NCBI GenBank assembly: GCA_947561715.1
Contig: OX387199.1
Location: 10,607,001-10,671,000, forward strand
Source of the DNA: Ascidia mentula
Lineage: Eukaryota > Chordata > Ascidiacea > Phlebobranchia > Ascidiidae
DNA: 64,000 nucleotides
Reading direction: 5' to 3'
The notes below the pieces were generated by a model, which was given only the letters and a program-made list of their open reading frames with translations, ran no database searches and had not been told where the DNA came from. Both the position numbers and the translations under genes were made by a program. Below are positions 1 to 15,100 of this stretch, piece after piece (within the stretch, counting starts at the first letter, position 1; each line of letters starts with the position of its first letter).

Positions 1-140
1 ATTGTAAGTATAGGAGGGATAATGTTCAAGGAAGGAAGCGTGCCATGCAGGAGTGCTGGAAGCAACAACGTGATCACACGTTTTCTCACAACTATCCACA
101 CAAACTTGATAAACTTGATCACCAGGACAGGATCCAGTTT
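1..140 (-). CDS. Gene A array unit 12 (only exon 1, cut by the window edge)
   Basis: The first 140 bases match exon 1 (TIL start) of the other units, beginning in transcription order at 140. The gene and the array therefore continue to the left of the window; the number of further units cannot be told. Confidence 0.9.
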
Positions 141-3100
141 CTAAAATTAATTTAAACAGTCGTGATTGACAATTCTGTTACGATGCACAATAAAATATTC
201 ATGTACCAGTGTCGCAATTAAAAACGGAATCATAATCTTCACAATATCCTTCGTTTTCACAATATGAAACATGTTGTTGAATAAAGTTGGACGTGCAAAT
301 GGTACATTGAGCTTCGATGGCCGACAGATCGTCTGCATCGGTGTAACATTGCTCCTCGTAACATTGAAGTTCTAATTGACTGACATCGATCCCTTGATGA
401 CATTGGGCTGGAATCAATTTAATATGGTTGTATTACGCACACATACAGTTTCGGTGTTGTCGTACTAAAGTCTTGTAACACTTACCAAAAGCAGCATTAC
501 TCAATTCCAAACATGGGTCATTAAATCCAAAACTCGTGCAGTTTTTGCAAACAACGCAAGGTACGATGTTTTTGCAAGACTCCTGCTGGCAAGAGTCGCC
601 TGTACCGCAAGGTGGCGCACATGTAGAGTCTGTAACAAATTCTTGTTGGTCGACTGGTGGAATATCTGGACATTCACCGTCGCTATTTCCATCCCCGTTG
701 CAGTTTCCTGTGTGAAATTTGTCACAATGCAATAACCCAATCACTATAAGAAAACCTTTTAAAATCACTTAAACCTACCGCATAAACCTGATGTTCCATT
801 TTCGGTGTGACTCGAATACTGATAGATGTCAAAACTTCCTGTTGCATTGGGATTTGTCGCAACTTCCGGGTTTCGATATTCCACCAATAAACCGAACGGT
901 GATATATCCAACGTTATATGTGTGGCATACGCAATGGAACCGTGGTTAATTACACTTCGTTCTAACTTCAAACCGCCTTGATCGTATCCGGTAATAACGA
1001 CGTCATTAAGTTCGACCTACATCATCACAATTTAGTAAGAAGAACAAAAGAGATACTGACGTATCCAAATAATACAGATAAACAAACCTGGCTGGTGATT
1101 GGAAATATTTCAAACATGAAACTGTAATATCTAACAGATACACTTTCCAAACAAAGTTGGTTGGCAGTAAATTGTCTTGCTGGATATAATTCAGTGCAGA
1201 AGCCCTGCTTGGCAGTCACTTCGTAATCGTCACTGTCCACTGGCTAAAAATTAAATAACAATTACTTTAAATGAACCGAGGATGGTTTTGTTATTTAGTG
1301 ACAAAAACATAATTGATTTCTAAACACTCCGTATTTTGTAACAATAGAAAAAGAACATATTCTGCAACATGCAAACTATCAATGTAAAAAACTTTAAAAC
1401 TAACAACATAAACAAAAGAAGGTTTTGCCAAACAAGTAATCCATGCGTTTAAACCACTTGAAATCATTTTGGTAAGTTAAATAATAGATTTGGAAATAAC
1501 AAAATCATATTTGTAGAAAACTCACCTTTGTTACAAGGTAGGTACAATTTCCTGTAAAGTCCAAGGCTTGTTTGCATTGAAATATTTCGGGATTTCCAGT
1601 TCCGAGGCCACTACATTTGCCTTCAATAAAGTTGTCAAACGTAAAAAACATATAAACAAATAATTTCTTCCTCAAGTTCACTTACATCTACATTCGTACT
1701 CTTCACAACAAGTCGAATTTGATTTCAAAACCCTTTCCTGATCATCGCCGCATGTTATGTTTGAACACGTCTTGGGGACTGCAACAAAATATACAAACTG
1801 TATCAGGCGACAAAATTCATGAAACACAAAGTAAAAAGCACGAAAGTCTGTTAAGGACCTATATAGGTATTAAATGGGGCAAATTCTGTTTTCAAGGCCC
1901 TCTGCAATAATGCACCTGGTGACTGTTCCACTTGTTTCCCAACAACCGTTGATGGGTCTTGTGACTTACATAGGGACCTAATATTCTTCAAGGTTAAAAA
2001 AAAAATGCTGCTCCTGGATGAAACTGTACAGAGCAAGGACTTTTTACGCCTCCTGGAAGATCATATCACTAACAGGGGGGGGGGGGGGGGGGTCATAACC
2101 AGCCCTGGAGGGTTGCTTAGGTACTTTTTCAGCAGCTAACTTTGATGCCATTGCATAGAGAAGAGTTGGGACTTACACAAAAACGGAAATGAGTGGGCAG
2201 TTAAACGATTCAATTTTCTGCAAAATTAGGTTTCATTTTTTGTTGCTTGTTTTACCAAAATACTGAGTAACCAGGGTGGCAAATGGCCCCAGGGGGGCGG
2301 CTAAACCATTTTTTCACACACTAATTTTCATCAAAATTTGTAGATATGGGATCAATCTTTCAAAAAATCAAAAATGATTGGACACTTAAACGATTCATTT
2401 TTTCACAAATACAGCCTGAATTTTTTGCTCCATTTTCACCATAATTTTCAGCAGCACCCACCATCAAGTAACTACCTCATTAAAATAGCCGAAACCCCAC
2501 TAAAACTGCCCCAAACATCCTAAAATTCGCCATGACAACAGCACGCACATGTGCGCTCATTCAACCGTAAATTTAACTTAATTGCGTCACTGCTTTGCTT
2601 GCTGATGCATGACTTTGCATTGTGACACAGGTCTACACGTTGGGCATTTCCCAGCACCAAAACTAATTTTCATAGAAATACCAATATGCGTCCTTCAGAA
2701 ATATCATAAAACAGCAAATATGATTCATTTTCTATTTTGACTTACCACACTTGTTTACGATCCCACAACAAATATCATCATAGTCAAACACTTCTTCTCC
2801 ACAAACGCCACAATCAATATTAGGACAAGTGTATGTTGGTTCATATTCTATAGATGGACAATTGGACAGATTTCGACTGACAACCACAATCTCTTGACAG
2901 TCCGGATCGTTAGGATCAGGAAGGGTATCTCCCACCTTCACAAATTAACAATAAAGAGTTATGACAACACTAAAGATAACCCGAAACTTATCACCACTTG
3001 ACCCATACCTCATACTGAACACCGTCGATCGTATAATATTTGCATTCTGAAAAACATTAAGTGTAAAACTGGGAAATGTGTTGAGAATGAAATGGTTGTC

Positions 3101-6100
3101 TTACCGCATCTGTAAGTATGACAGCAACTGCTGCCAACTGGATCGTATTCGTGGCGAAAGTCATTGACGCCATTAGGACAATCCGGTGGACCCGCACACT
3201 GGCCAATATTTCGTGAAATTGTTGTGAAGCAGTTATCGTCTGGATTCGGTTGACACGTATACTCCATGCACCCATCAGTCCAAGTCTCACCAACCTAAAT
3301 TTAACGCACTTTCTTGTAAACTGGCGACATAACAAGTGATTTCAAACCTTACCTGATATGTTGTATCTCCAACAACACACCCCGAACATACTATAATACC
3401 AAAACAAGAAATAATTGAAAGAAACAATACACTTGAGTTTGATAAACGATTTACTCACCGCATCTTCCTGTGAAAATTGTACATCCGCAATCATCGGTCT
3501 GATTAGTTTCAGGAATAAAGTTGGTGTTTATATCACTGCATGGAGGTGTATCGTCACAGCAACCTAATTAAACAAAACCATTTGACCTCGACCTTGTCGA
3601 AACGGTTTCATCTTTAGTAAAATACATACATTCTTCCTTCACACATTCACTTTCACTTGAAGTTTTCAAAACGTAACCCTGAGGACATTCGCATTTGGAA
3701 ACAATATTTGTTTCACATCCTTCAGCCTGTCGAAGATATAAGTCTGGTTTAAGGTATCATCTGCAGGAAATGATAACAACTAACTATCTCATACCGATTG
3801 TGGCGCCGTAGGAGGATTGTAAGTATAGGAGGGATAATGTTCAAGGAAGGAAGCGTGCCATGCAGGAGTGCTGGAAGCAACAACGTGATCACACGTTTTC
3901 TCACAACTATCCACACAAACTTGATAAACTTGATCACCAGGACAGGATCCAGTTTCTAAAATTAATTTAAACAGTCGTGATTGACAATTCTGTTACGATG
4001 CACAATAAAATATTCATGTACCAGTGTCGCAATTAAAAACGGAATCATAATCTTCACAATATCCTTCGTTTTCACAATATGAAACATGTTGTTGAATAAA
4101 GTTGGACGTGCAAATGGTACATTGAGCTTCGATGGCCGACAGATCGTCTGCATCGGTGTAACATTGCTCCTCGTAACATTGAAGTTCTAATTGACTGACA
4201 TCGATCCCTTGATGACATTGGGCTGGAATCAATTTAATATGGTTGTATTACGCACACATACAGTTTCGGTGTTGTCGTACTAAAGTCTTGTAACACTTAC
4301 CAAAAGCAGCATTACTCAATTCCAAACATGGGTCATTAAATCCAAAACTCGTGCAGTTTTTGCAAACAACGCAAGGTACGATGTTTTTGCAAGACTCCTG
4401 CTGGCAAGAGTCGCCTGTACCGCAAGGTGGCGCACATGTAGAGTCTGTAACAAATTCTTGTTGGTCGACTGGTGGAATATCTGGACATTCACCGTCGCTA
4501 TTTCCATCCCCGTTGCAGTTTCCTGTGTGAAATTTGTCACAATGCAATAACCCAATCACTATAAGAAAACCTTTTAAAATCACTTAAACCTACCGCATAA
4601 ACCTGATGTTCCATTTTCGGTGTGACTCGAATACTGATAGATGTCAAAACTTCCTGTTGCATTGGGATTTGTCGCAACTTCCGGGTTTCGATATTCCACC
4701 AATAAACCGAACGGTGATATATCCAACGTTATATGTGTGGCATACGCAATGGAACCGTGGTTAATTACACTTCGTTCTAACTTCAAACCGCCTTGATCGT
4801 ATCCGGTAATAACGACGTCATTAAGTTCGACCTACATCATCACAATTTAGTAAGAAGAACAAAAGAGATACTGACGTATCCAAATAATACAGATAAACAA
4901 ACCTGGCTGGTGATTGGAAATATTTCAAACATGAAACTGTAATATCTAACAGATACACTTTCCAAACAAAGTTGGTTGGCAGTAAATTGTCTTGCTGGAT
5001 ATAATTCAGTGCAGAAGCCCTGCTTGGCAGTCACTTCGTAATCGTCACTGTCCACTGGCTAAAAATTAAATAACAATTACTTTAAATGAACCGAGGATGG
5101 TTTTGTTATTTAGTGACAAAAACATAATTGATTTCTAAACACTCCGTATTTTGTAACAATAGAAAAAGAACATATTCTGCAACATGCAAACTATCAATGT
5201 AAAAAACTTTAAAACTAACAACATAAACAAAAGAAGGTTTTGCCAAACAAGTAATCCATGCGTTTAAACCACTTGAAATCATTTTGGTAAGTTAAATAAT
5301 AGATTTGGAAATAACAAAATCATATTTGTAGAAAACTCACCTTTGTTACAAGGTAGGTACAATTTCCTGTAAAGTCCAAGGCTTGTTTGCATTGAAATAT
5401 TTCGGGATTTCCAGTTCCGAGGCCACTACATTTGCCTTCAATAAAGTTGTCAAACGTAAAAAACATATAAACAAATAATTTCTTCCTCAAGTTCACTTAC
5501 ATCTACATTCGTACTCTTCACAACAAGTCGAATTTGATTTCAAAACCCTTTCCTGATCATCGCCGCATGTTATGTTTGAACACGTCTTGGGGACTGCAAC
5601 AAAATATACAAACTGTATCAGGCGACAAAATTCATGAAACACAAAGTAAAAAGCACGAAAGTCTGTTAAGGACCTATATAGGTATTAAATGGGGCAAATT
5701 CTGTTTTCAAGGCCCTCTGCAATAATGCACCTGGTGACTGTTCCACTTGTTTCCCAACAACCGTTGATGGGTCTTGTGACTTACATAGGGACCTAATATT
5801 CTTCAAGGTTAAAAAAAAAATGCTGCTCCTGGATGAAACTGTACAGAGCAAGGACTTTTTACGCCTCCTGGAAGATCATATCACTAACAGGGGGGGGGGG
5901 GGGGGTCATAACCAGCCCTGGAGGGTTGCTTAGGTACTTTTTCAGCAGCTAACTTTGATGCCATTGCATAGAGAAGAGTTGGGACTTACACAAAAACGGA
6001 AATGAGTGGGCAGTTAAACGATTCAATTTTCTGCAAAATTAGGTTTCATTTTTTGTTGCTTGTTTTACCAAAATACTGAGTAACCAGGGTGGCAAATGGC

Positions 6101-9100
6101 CCCAGGGGGGCGGCTAAACCATTTTTTCACACACTAATTTTCATCAAAATTTGTAGATATGGGATCAATCTTTCAAAAAATCAAAAATGATTGGACACTT
6201 AAACGATTCATTTTTTCACAAATACAGCCTGAATTTTTTGCTCCATTTTCACCATAATTTTCAGCAGCACCCACCATCAAGTAACTACCTCATTAAAATA
6301 GCCGAAACCCCACTAAAACTGCCCCAAACATCCTAAAATTCGCCATGACAACAGCACGCACATGTGCGCTCATTCAACCGTAAATTTAACTTAATTGCGT
6401 CACTGCTTTGCTTGCTGATGCATGACTTTGCATTGTGACACAGGTCTACACGTTGGGCATTTCCCAGCACCAAAACTAATTTTCATAGAAATACCAATAT
6501 GCGTCCTTCAGAAATATCATAAAACAGCAAAAATGATTCATTTTCTATTTTGACTTACCACACTTGTTTACGATCCCACAACAAATATCATCATAGTCAA
6601 ACACTTCTTCTCCACAAACGCCACAATCAATATTAGGACAAGTGTATGTTGGTTCATATTCTATAGATGGACAATTGGACAGATTTCGACTGACAACCAC
6701 AATCTCTTGACAGTCCGGATCGTTAGGATCAGGAAGGGTATCTCCCACCTTCACAAATTAACAATAAAGAGTTATGACAACACTAAAGATAACCCGAAAC
6801 TTATCACCATTTGACCCATACCTCATACTGAATACCGTCGATCGTATAATATTTGCATTCTGAAAAACATTAAGTGTAAAACTGGGAAATGTGTTGAGAA
6901 TGAAATGGTTGTCTTACCGCATCTGTAAGTATGACAGCAACTGCTGCCAACTGGATCGTATTCGTGGCGAAAGTCATTGACGCCATTAGGACAATCCGGT
7001 GGACCCGCACACTGGCCAATATTTCGTGAAATTGTTGTGAAGCAGTTATCGTCTGGATTCGGTTGACACGTATACTCCATGCACCCATCAGTCCAAGTCT
7101 CACCAACCTAAATTTAACGCACTTTCTTGTAAACTGGCGACATAACAAGTGATTTCAAACCTTACCTGATATGTTGTATCTCCAACAACACACCCCGAAC
7201 ATACTATAATACCAAAACAAGAAATAATTGAAAGAAACAATACACTTGAGTTTGATAAACGATTTACTCACCGCATCTTCCTGTGAAAATTGTACATCCG
7301 CAATCATCGGTCTGATTAGTTTCAGGAATAAAGTTGGTGTTTATATCACTGCATGGAGGTGTATCGTCACAGCAACCTAATTAAACAAAACCATTTGACC
7401 TCGACCTTGTCGAAACGGTTTCATCTTTAGTAAAATACATACATTCTTCCTTCACACATTCACTTTCACTTGAAGTTTTCAAAACGTAACCCTGAGGACA
7501 TTCGCATTTGGAAACAATATTTGTTTCACATCCTTCAGCCTGTCGAAGATATAAGTCTGGTTTAAGGTATCATCTGCAGGAAATGATAACAACTAACTAT
7601 CTCATACCGATTGTGGCGCCGTAGGAGGATTGTAAGTATAGGAGGGATAATGTTCAAAGAAGGAAGCGTGCCATGCAGGAGTGCTGGAAGCAACAACGTG
7701 ATCACACGTTTTCTCACAACTATCCACACAAACTTGATACACTTGATCACCAGGACAGGATCCAGTTTCTAAAATTAATTTAAACAGTCGTGATTGACAA
7801 TTCTGTTACGATGCACAATAAAATATTCATGTACCAGTGTCGCAATTAAAAACGGAATCATAATCTTCACAATATCCTTCGTTTTCACAATATGAAACAT
7901 GTTGTTGAATAAAGTTGGACGTGCAAATGGTACATTGAGCTTCGATGGCCGACAGATCGTCTGCATCGGTGTAACATTGCTCCTCGTAACATTGAATTTC
8001 TAATTGACCGACATCGATCCCTTGATGACATTGGGCTGGAATCAATTTAAATGGTTGTATTACACACACATACAGTTTCGGTGTTGTCGTACTAAAGTCT
8101 TGTAACACTTACCAAATGCAGCATTACTCAATTCCAAACATGGGTCATTAAATCCAAAACTCGTGCAGTTTTTGCAAACAACGCAAGGTACGATGTTTTT
8201 GCAAGACTCCTGCTGGCAAGAGTCGCCTGTACCGCAAGGTGGCGCACATGTAGAGTCTGTAACAAATTCTTGTTGGTCGACTGGTGGAATATCTGGACAT
8301 TCACCGTCGCTATTTCCATCCCCGTTGCAGTTTCCTGTGTGAAATTTGTCACAATGCAATAACCCAATCACTATAAGAAAACCTTTTCAAATCACTTAAA
8401 CCTACCGCATAAACCTGATGTTCCATTTTCGGTGTGACTCGAATACTGATAGATGTCAAAACTTCCTGTTGCATTGGGATTTGTCGCAACTTCCGGGTTT
8501 CGATATTCCACCAATAAACCGATCGGTGATATATCCAACGTTATATGTGTGGCATACGCAATGGAACCGTGGTTAATTACACTTCGTTCTAACTTCAAAC
8601 CGCCTTGATCGTATCCGGTAATAACGACGTCATTAAGTTCGACCTACATCATCACAATTTAGTAAGAAGAACAAAAGAGATACTGACGTATCCAAATAAT
8701 ACAGATAAACAAACCTGGCTGGTGACTGGAAATATTTCAAACATGAAACTGTAATATCTAACAGATACACTTTCCAAACAAAGTTGGTTGGCAGTAAATT
8801 GTCTTGCTGGATATAATTCAGTACAGAAGCCCTGCTTGGCAGTCACTTCGTAATCGTCACTGTCCACTGGCTAAAAATAAAATAACAATTACTTTAAATC
8901 AACCGAGGATGGTTTTGTTATTTAGTGACAAAAACATAATTGATTTCTAAACACTCCATATTTTGTAACAATAGAAAAAGAACATATTCTGCAACATGCA
9001 AACTATCAATGTAAAAAACTTTAAAACTAACAACATAAACAAAAGAAGGTTTTGCCAAACAAGTAATCCATGCGTTTAAACCACTTGAAATCATTTTGGT

Positions 9101-12100
9101 AAGTTAAATAATAGATTTGGAAATAACAAAATCATATTTGTAGAAAACTCACCTTTGTTACAAGGTAGGTACAATTTCCTGTAAAGTCCAAGGCTTGTTT
9201 GCATTGAAATATTTCGGGATTTCCAGTTCCGAGGCCACTACATTTGCCTTCAATAAAGTTGTCAAACGTAAAAAACATATAAACAAATAATTTCTTCCTC
9301 AACTTCACTTACATCTACATTCGTACTCTTCACAACAAGTCGAATTGGATTTCAAAACCCTTTCCTGATCATCGCCGCATGTTATGTTTGAACACGTCTT
9401 GGGGACTGCAACAAAATAAACAAACTGTATCAGGCGACAAAACTCATGAAACACAAAGTAAAAAGCACGAAAGTCTGTTAAGGACCTATATAGGTATTAA
9501 ATGGGGCAAATTCTGTTTTCAAGGCCCTCTGCAATAATGCACCTGGTGACTGTTCCACTTGTTTCCCAACAACCGTTGATGGGTCTTGTGACTTACATAG
9601 GGACCTAATATTCTTCAAGGTTAAAAAAAAAAATTGCTGCTCCTGGATGAAACTGTACAGAGCAAGGACTTGTTACGCCTCCTGGAAGATCATATCACTA
9701 ACAGGGGGGGTCATAACCAGCCATGGAGGGTTGCTTAGGTACTTTTTCAGCAGCTAACTTTGATGCCATTGCATAGAGAAGAGTTGGGACTTACACAAAA
9801 ACGGAAATGAGTGGGCAGTTAAACGATTCAATTTTCTGCAAAATTAGGTTTCATTTTTTGTTGCTTGTTTTACCAAAATACTGAGTAACCAGGGTGGCAA
9901 ATGGCCCCAGGGGGGCGGCTAAACCATTTTTTCACACACTAATTTTCATCAAAATTTGTAGATATGGGATCAATCTTTCATAAAATCAAAAATGATTGGA
10001 CACTTAAACGATTCATTTTTTCACAAATACAGCCTGAATTTTTTGCTCCATTTTCACCATAATTTTCAGCAGCACCCACCATCAAGTAACTACCTCATTA
10101 AAATAGCCGAAACCCCACTAAAACTGCCCCAAACATCCTAAAATTCGCCATGACAACAGCACGCACATATGCGCTCATTCAACCGTAAATTTAACTTAAT
10201 TGCGTCACTGCTTTGCTTGCTGATGCATGACTTTGCATTGTGACACAGGTCTACACGTTGGGCATTTCCCAGCACCAAAACTAATTTTCATAGAAATACC
10301 AATATGCGTCCTTCACAAATATCATAAAACAGCAAAAATGATTCATTTTCTATTTTGACTTACCACACTTGTTTACGATCCCACAACAAATATCATCATA
10401 GTCAAACACTTCTTCTCCACAAACGCCACAATCAATATTAGGACAAGTGTATGTTGGTTCATATTCTATAGATGGACAATTGGACAGATTTCGACTGACA
10501 ACCACAATCTCTTGACAGTCCGGATCGTTAGGATCAGGAAGGGTATCTCCCACCTTCACAAATTAACAATAAAGAGTTATGACAACACTAAAGATAACCC
10601 GAAACTTATCACCATTTGACCCATACCTCATACTGAATACCGTCGATCGTATAATATTTGCATTCTGAAAAACATTAAGTGTAAAACTGGGAAATGTGTT
10701 GAGAATGAAATGGTTGTCTTACCGCATCTGTAAGTATGACAGCAACTGCTGCCAACTGGATCGTATTCGTGGCGAAAGTCATTGACGCCATTAGGACAAT
10801 CCGGTGGACCCGCACACTGGCCAATATTTCGTGAAATTGTTGTGAAGCAATTATCGTCTGGATTCGGTTGACACGTATACTCCATGCACCCATCAGTCCA
10901 AGTCTCACCAACCTAAATTTAACGCACTTTCTTGTAAACTGGCGACATAACAAGTGATTTCAAACCTTACCTGATATGTTGTATCTCCAACAACACACCC
11001 CGAACATACTATAATACCAAAACAAGAAATAATTGAAAGAAACAATACACTTGAGTTTGATAAACGATTTACTCACCGCATCTTCCTGTGAAAATTGTAC
11101 ATCCGCAATCATCGGTCTGATTAGTTTCAGGAATAAAGTTGGTGTTTATATCACTGCATGGAGGTGTATCGTCACAGCAACCTAATTAAACAAAACCATT
11201 TGACCTCGACCTTGTCGAAACGGTTTCATCTTTAGTAAAATACATACATTCTTCCTTCACACATTCACTTTCACTTGAAGTTTTCAAAACGTAACCCTGA
11301 GGACATTCGCATTTGGAAACAATATTTGTTTCACATCCTTCAGCCTGTCGAAGATATGAGTCTGGTTTAAGGTATCATCTGCAGGAAATGATAACAACTA
11401 ACTATCTCATACCGATTGTGGCGCCGTAGGAGGATTGTAAGTATAGGAGGGATAATGTTCAAAGAAGGAAGCGTGCCATGCAGGAGTGCTGGAAGCAACA
11501 ACGTGATCACACGTTTTCTCACAACTATCCACACAAACTTGATACACTTGATCACCAGGACAGGATCCAGTTTCTAAAATTAATTTAAACAGTCGTGATT
11601 GACAATTCTGTTACGATGCACAATAAAATATTCATGTACCAGTGTCGCAATTAAAAACGGAATCATAATCTTCACAATATCCTTCGTTTTCACAATATGA
11701 AACATGTTGTTGAATAAAGTTGGACGTGCAAATGGTACATTGAGCTTCGATGGCCGACAGATCGTCTGCATCGGTGTAACATTGCTCCTCGTAACATTGA
11801 ATTTCTAATTGACCGACATCGATCCCTTGATGACATTGGGCTGGAATCAATTTAAATGGTTGTATTACACACACATACAGTTTCGGTGTTGTCGTACTAA
11901 AGTCTTGTAACACTTACCAAATGCAGCATTACTCAATTCCAAACATGGGTCATTAAATCCAAAACTCGTGCAGTTTTTGCAAACAACGCAAGGTACGATG
12001 TTTTTGCAAGACTCCTGCTGGCAAGAGTCGCCTGTACCGCAAGGTGGCGCACATGTAGAGTCTGTAACAAATTCTTGTTGGTCGACTGGTGGAATATCTG

Positions 12101-15100
12101 GACATTCACCGTCGCTATTTCCATCTCCGTTGCAGTTTCCTGTGTGAAATTTGTCACAATGCAATAACCCAATCACTATAAGAAAACCTTTTAAAATCAC
12201 TTAAACCTACCGCATAAACCTGATGTTCCATTTTCGGTGTGACTCGAATACTGATAGATGTCAAAACTTCCTGTTGCATTGGGATTTGTCGCAACTTCCG
12301 GGTTTCGATATTCCACCAATAAACCGATCGGTGATATATCCAACGTTATATGTGTGGCATACGCAATGGAACCGTGGTTAATTACACTTCGTTCTAACTT
12401 CAAACCGCCTTGATCGTATCCGGTAATAACGACGTCATTAAGTTCGACCTACATCATCACAATTTAGTAAGAAGAACAAAAGAGATACTGACGTATCCAA
12501 ATAATACAGATAAACAAACCTGGCTGGTGATTGGAAATATTTCAAACATGAAACTGTAATATCTAACAGATACACTTTCCAAACAAAGTTGGTTGGCAGT
12601 AAATTGTCTTGCTGGATATAATTCAGTGCAGAAGCCCTGCTTGGCAGTCACTTCGTAATCGTCACTGTCCACTGGCTAAAAATAAAATAACAATTACTTT
12701 AAATCAACCGAGGATGGTTTTGTTATTTAGTGACAAAAACATAATTGATTTCTAAACACTCCGTATTTTCTAACAATAGAAAAAGAACATATTTCGCAAC
12801 ATGCAAACTATCAATGTAAAAAACTTTAAAACTAACAACATAAACAAAAGAAGGTTTTGCCAAACAAGTAATCCATGCGTTTAAACCACTTGAAATCATT
12901 TTGGTAAGTTAAATAATAGATTTGGAAATAACAAAATCATATTTGTAGAAAACTCACCTTTGTTACAAGGTAGGTACAATTTCCTGTAAAGTCCAAGGCT
13001 TGTTTGCATTGAAATATTTCGGGATTTCCAGTTCCGAGGCCACTACATTTGCCTTCAATAAAGTTGTCAAACGTAAAAAACACATAAACAAATAATTTCT
13101 TCCTCAAGTTCACTTACATCTACATTCGTACTCTTCACAACAAGTCGAATTGGATTTCAAAACCCTTTCCTGATCATCGCCGCATGTTATGTTTGAACAC
13201 GTCTTGGGGACTGCAACAAAATAAACAAACTGTATCAGGCGACAAAATTCATGAAACACAAAGTAAAAAGCACGAAAGTCTGTTAAGGACCTATATAGGT
13301 ATTAAATGGGGCAAATTCTGTTTTCAAGGCCCTCTGCAATAATGCACCTGGTGACTGTTCCACTTGTTTCCCAACAACCGTTGATGGGTCTTGTGACTTA
13401 CATAGGGACCTAATATTCTTCAAGGTTAAAAAAAAAAATTGCTGCTCCTGGATGAAACTGTACAGAGCAAGGACTTGTTACGCCTCCTGGAAGATCATAT
13501 CACTAACAGGGGGGGTCATAACCAGCCCTGGAGGGTTGCTTAGGTACTTTTTCAGCAGCTAACTTTGATGCCATTGCATAGAGAAGAGTTGGGACTTACA
13601 CAAAAACGGAAATGAGTGGGCAGTTAAACGATTCAATTTTCTGCAAAATTAGGTTTCATTTTTTGTTGCTTGTTTTACCAAAATACTGAGTAACCAGGGT
13701 GGCAAATGGCCCCAGGGGGGCGGCTAAACCATTTTTTCACACACTAATTTTCATTAAAATTTGTAGATATGGGATGAATCTTTCATAAAATCAAAAATGA
13801 TTGGACACTTAAACGATTCATTTTTCCACAAATACAGCCTGAATTTTTTGCTCCATTTTCACCATAATTTTCAGCAGCACCCACCATCAAGTAACTACCT
13901 CATTAAAATAGCCCAAAACCCCACTAAAACTGCCCCAAACATCCTAAAATTCGCCATGACAACAGCACGCACATATGCGCTCATTCAACCGTAAATTTAA
14001 CTTAATTGCGTCACTGCTTTGCTTGCTGATGCATGACTTTGCATTGTGACACAGGTCTACACGTTGGGCATTTCCCAGCACCAAAACTAATTTTCATAGA
14101 AATACCAATATGCGTCCTTCACAAATATCATAAAACAGCAAAAATGATTCATTTTCTATTTTGACTTACCACACTTGTTTACGATCCCACAACAAATATC
14201 ATCATAGTCAAACACTTCTTCTCCACAAACGCCACAATCAATATTAGGACAAGTGTATGTTGGTTCATATTCTATAGATGGACAATTGGACAGATTTCGA
14301 CTGACAACCACAATCTCTTGACAGTCCGGATCGTTAGGATCAGGAAGGGTATCTCCCACCTTCACAAATTAACAATAAAGAGTTATGACAACACTAAAGA
14401 TAACCCGAAACTTATCACCACTTGACCCATACCTCATACTGAATACCGTCGATCGTATAATATTTACATTCTGAAAAACATTAAGTGTAAAACTGGGAAA
14501 TGTGTTGAGAATGAAATGGTTGTCTTACCGCATCTGTAAGTATGACAGCAACTGCTGCCAACTGGATCGTATTCGTGGCGAAAGTCATTGACGCCATTAG
14601 GACAATCCGGTGGACCCGCACACTGGCCAATATTTCGTGAAATTGTTGTGAAGCAATTATCGTCTGGATTCGGTTGACACGTATACTCCATGCACCCATC
14701 AGTCCAAGTCTCACCAACCTAAATTTAACTCACTTTCTTGTAAACTGGCGACATAACAAGTGATTTCAACCTTACCTGATATGTTGTATCTCCAACAACA
14801 CACCCCGAACATACTATAATACCAAAACAAGAAATAATTGAAAGAAACAATACACTTGAGTTTGATAAACGATTTACTCACCGCATCTTCCTGTGAAAAT
14901 TGTACATCCGCAATCATCGGTCTGATTAGTTTCAGGAATAAAGTTGGTGTTTATATCACTGCATGGAGGTGTATCGTCACAGCAACCTAATTAAACAAAA
15001 CCATTTGACCTCGACCTTGTCGAAACGGTTTCATCTTTAGTAAAATACATACATTCTTCCTTCACACATTCACTTTCACTTGAAGTTTTCAAAACGTAAC

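Noticed and set aside
1855-2693. Harbinger/PIF assignment with a 3-bp TTA or TAA target
   Set aside because: GG-starting ends would suit Harbinger, but the filled and empty sites only agree base for base with a 4-bp TTAA target.
13797-13994. Plus-strand 65-codon frame repeated in several units
   Set aside because: It lies wholly inside the non-autonomous transposon, is broken in other copies and has no transposase or other domain similarity.
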